Source: Nitrososphaerota archaeon | Lineage (GTDB): Archaea; Thermoproteota; Nitrososphaeria; Nitrososphaerales; JACPRH01 | Length of the DNA: 64,000 bases | Assembly: GCA_023379805.1 (NCBI GenBank) | Contig: JAMCPI010000007.1 | Span: forward strand, 1-64,000 | Direction of reading: 5' to 3' | Translations under genes and position numbers: made by a program | Shown: in pieces, positions 62,032-64,000 of the stretch | Numbering within the stretch: position 1 is the stretch's first letter | Layout of the letters: each line of letters starts with the position of its first letter | Notes under the pieces: generated by a model | Told to the model about the DNA's origin: nothing | The model's input: only the letters and a program-made list of their open reading frames with translations | Database searches by the model: none

Positions 62032-62316
62032 TTATTGTTTCGGGGGAGCGGTGGCAGCGGTAGTGATACGTGCTCTGCGTTCCGCCAGTAGCAGGCATAG
62101 CTCGCAGCCCTTGAGGGTGGTGGAGATATTGTTGGTTAAATGTCCTATGGGACACTTTACATTAGATAGCCAAACGCATTTCTGAAGAACGCTGCTTTGG
62201 TTAATCTGGTTTTCAGCCAAGAATTTGTCGAAGGCCTCTGGTTGACTTAGCCCCTGATTCATCAGGGGTTTGACCTTTTCATAGAACGAGTCGGAGACCC
62301 TAACAACAGGGGTCAT
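62032..62316 (-). CDS. Small protein with RHH-like start and Cys/His cluster
   Basis: A 94-residue protein: VVRVSDSFYEKVKPLMNQGLSQPEAFDKFL at the start looks like a strand-helix-helix unit; then KCPIGHLTNN and GCELCLL could bind zinc (C, H, C, C). A TATA box CTATAAAG lies near 62333-62340, close to the expected distance. The tail RARITTAATAPPKQ is basic. Family not recognised. The plus-strand frame in the same place is its shadow. Confidence 0.6.
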   Translation of the reverse strand: MTPVVRVSDSFYEKVKPLMNQGLSQPEAFDKFLAENQINQSSVLQKCVWLSNVKCPIGHLTNNISTTLKGCELCLLLAERRARITTAATAPPKQ

Positions 62317-62530
62317 AAACTACAGGTGCTCCCTTTATAGAAGAATTTAAGCGTTTTTATATAAAATTATTGCAACGTCAAGCGTCGTAGGCTCGGCAAT
62401 TCTTGAAGCATCTCTACTGATGTGACACGTTTTGTTACGTTATTTCGCACACGCTTCAACGTCCTCAAGCATTGCTTTCCTCTTAGCACTAACCTATTGA
62501 GTGATGCCGTCGACTAATACTTCTATTCTT

Positions 62531-63808
62531 TCACGAAACGGCTCTCTGTATCTTCATCTTGACCTTGAAGGCTTCTTCGATCTCGGTCTCAATTTTGGCT
62601 GCAAGATTATCCATTCTTTTACTGGTTTCGCTAATCTCATTTCGCTTCTTCTCCATGAGCATTTTCTGCTCCTCTTTTGAGTGCTGCTTCTCCTCTAGCG
62701 TGCTCTGCAAATTCTCCGCTTTTCGTAACAGTGAATCCTTGAGTGACTCCCGAAGCCTAGATAACTCCTCCTTCGTCCTCACTATTTTCTCTCTACGTTT
62801 CTTTAGCTCAGGCAGCAACTCATCTATTCTCTGCATAATCTTGTCGGGAGTCTTAACCGCCACCTTCCCGCTGCTGATGAGAGTCTTCATCTCAGCGAGG
62901 AAACCCTCCAAAACAAGATCGCTGTCCTCAACAAGTGCAATTGAAGGCGTATCAACATAGAGCATAAGCAACCGGCTCCTACATTTGTCCAATTTAACAG
63001 AATAGCCGTACTTCTCCAGCGGCTTCCTCAGCTTAGAGAAGGCAGTATCAAAATCAGCCTCCATCTTCTTCAGATCTAGACTGAGCTGCTTCTCATCCTC
63101 AGCGGCCTGCTTCGAGGTCGCGTAGTCTTTAGACCTCACAATCTCTTCAAGACTACTCTTCACGCCTTTAGCGCTCTCCTCAGCCTTTACCTCACCTTTC
63201 TCAGCATCCTCAACTATGCTGCGGGCAGTAGATATTTCTGAACCCATCTTGGAGAGCTGAGCGGCATCATCAGCAATCTTTCTGCCCTGTGCGGCCTTCT
63301 CATTATGCTGCTCTACTAACCTTGAGAGGCTGGCTACCTCACGCTGCATCTGCTTCAACTGAGACAATAACGGACGAATTTCTTTATCTAAAGTAGCGTA
63401 AACTACTCGCCCATGAGTTCTAAGCGTCTGATCCATTTGAGCCAACGCCTGCAAGGCGTTTCGATTGGTCTCAACTAGGCTTTCAAATCCTTGCACGCGT
63501 GGAATCTCAATTTTGCCGACTGTGTTCAGCGCTTTACCTGCAATACTTTCCTTTGAGCTGCGGATCAGCGGAATTAGTGGTTGATTCAGTTCTCCGGTTC
63601 TTATCTCGGATTTCGAGAAGTCCTCCGCTGCCTCCTTTACAGCCGAGCGTGCCGCCTCTAAGTGCCGGAGGATATCTTCACCCTCTCGGCAAACCTCCTT
63701 GAACTCAGCGTCGATACGTCTCCTTAACCACTCCTCAAGATCGGAAAGATTCACCTTTTCCTCAGGTGCCCCTTTGCTCCGGCCTAGAATATCGAAGAAC
63801 CGCGGCAT
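62531..63808 (-). CDS. Coiled-coil protein of unknown function
   Basis: A 425-residue soluble protein made mostly of coiled coil (residues 30-225 and 315-425, rich in Glu, Lys, Gln and Leu). Between them a short mixed region (GYSVKLDKCRSRLLMLYVDTPSIALVEDSDL) may be globular. No transmembrane helix or catalytic motif. The first residues are PRFFDILGRSKGAPEEKV. It ends 27 nt before the end of ubiX on the same strand. Possibly a scaffold or cytoskeletal partner of the coiled-coil protein at 60274-61920. Confidence 0.75.
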   Translation of the reverse strand: MPRFFDILGRSKGAPEEKVNLSDLEEWLRRRIDAEFKEVCREGEDILRHLEAARSAVKEAAEDFSKSEIRTGELNQPLIPLIRSSKESIAGKALNTVGKIEIPRVQGFESLVETNRNALQALAQMDQTLRTHGRVVYATLDKEIRPLLSQLKQMQREVASLSRLVEQHNEKAAQGRKIADDAAQLSKMGSEISTARSIVEDAEKGEVKAEESAKGVKSSLEEIVRSKDYATSKQAAEDEKQLSLDLKKMEADFDTAFSKLRKPLEKYGYSVKLDKCRSRLLMLYVDTPSIALVEDSDLVLEGFLAEMKTLISSGKVAVKTPDKIMQRIDELLPELKKRREKIVRTKEELSRLRESLKDSLLRKAENLQSTLEEKQHSKEEQKMLMEKKRNEISETSKRMDNLAAKIETEIEEAFKVKMKIQRAVS

Positions 63809-63835
63809 AGATATGGTAGTCTTTGGGAAACTCGC

Positions 63836-64000
63836 CTAATAATGCTTCTGATCCGCCAGATGTCTTTGGTCTCTCATGGGCTGCCAACGTCTGTAGAGAT
63901 TGTGCTCGATGTTGAACTGATCCAGAACCTTACCTACTATATGGTCGACTAGGTCCCTCATTGATTCGGGTCTGTGGTAGAAGCCTGGCATCGCCGGTAG
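63836..64000 (-). CDS. ubiX: Flavin prenyltransferase UbiX, 3' end (partial)
   Basis: The last 54 codons of a minus-strand gene that enters from the right edge. The tail reads [28 protein letters not shown] then IEHNLYRRW in pieces, which is the C-terminal signature of UbiX/Pad1 proteins. They make prenylated FMN for UbiD decarboxylases. The remainder and any ubiD neighbour lie outside the window. The stop is TAG at 63836-63838. Confidence 0.85.
   Translation of the reverse strand, partial: LPAMPGFYHRPESMRDLVDHIVGKVLDQFNIEHNLYRRWQPMRDQRHLADQKHY

Noticed and set aside
61973-62185. Plus-strand 70-residue frame
   Set aside because: It is mostly antisense to the small gene at 62032-62316, which has a TATA box and a Cys/His cluster.

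Overview
The window is archaeal chromosome. Evidence: an RNA polymerase operon (rpoH, rpoB, rpoA, eL30, nusA, uS12, uS7, then EF-1alpha), aIF1A, aIF2-beta, archease, a GPN-loop GTPase, TATA boxes centred about 26 nt before many start codons, and a serine tRNA with its own TATA box. The A subunit of RNA polymerase is a single 1258-residue gene, not the usual A'/A'' pair. To my knowledge this is typical of the Nitrososphaerota (Thaumarchaeota/Aigarchaeota-like) side of the TACK archaea. No ammonia-oxidation genes are seen, so a non-ammonia-oxidising, redox-versatile relative is the best guess; this is inference.

Layout. 1-9.5 kb: 3' end of an IS5-like transposase, then a metal/redox assembly region. 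Two paralogous NosF/NosY-like ABC exporters flank a secreted beta-propeller protein, an orphan sugar-type permease pair, CooT and two CooC-type ATPases; a membrane pentaheme cytochrome c follows. 9.6-14.5 kb: CDF metal transporter, ilvD, a Tat-exported DUF362 protein, aIF1A. 14.8-18.5 kb: a membrane-linked aldehyde:ferredoxin oxidoreductase operon (small one-helix protein, FdhI-like cytochrome b, Tat-exported four-cluster ferredoxin, AOR). 18.6-24.0 kb: DsbA-like thioredoxin and a copper redox cluster of two CuA proteins around a NapH/NosR-like iron-sulfur membrane protein, a type-1 cupredoxin and a second FdhI-like cytochrome b. No oxidase subunit I and no N2O reductase is present.

24.3-38.8 kb: MscL, the branched-chain amino acid cluster ilvB-ilvH-leuA-leuC-leuD, thioredoxin, archease, hydrolase, tRNA-Ser, alcohol dehydrogenase, methyltransferase, a ribbon-helix-helix protein, a DUF4242-like protein, a citramalate synthase-like enzyme and a TIGR00300 (ornithine cyclodeaminase-type) protein. 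39-50 kb: transcription/translation operon. 50.3-54.3 kb: an accessory patch with a second ribbon-helix-helix protein between GGTACC palindromes, three secreted proteins of unknown function, a hairpin-plus-T-tract terminator, a tRNA 3'-end remnant, and a 23-bp repeat (21/23 identical) near both ends.

54.3-64 kb: GPN GTPase, zinc-ribbon protein, Mre11/SbcD-like nuclease, nicotinate phosphoribosyltransferase, a TusA-FdhD fusion, aIF2-beta, HIT hydrolase, two long coiled-coil proteins of unknown function, and the 3' end of ubiX at the right edge.

Working together: the redox genes look like parts of quinone-linked chains on or across the membrane (cytochromes b, NapH-like protein, CuA proteins, heme c). 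CooC/CooT, NosFY-like and TusA-FdhD proteins are plausible maturation factors for nickel, copper-sulfur and tungsten/molybdenum enzymes. Three of the expected catalytic partners (CO dehydrogenase, a terminal copper enzyme, formate dehydrogenase) are not in the window. Many starts follow a GGTGA Shine-Dalgarno at 5-8 nt; others appear leaderless behind a TATA box.
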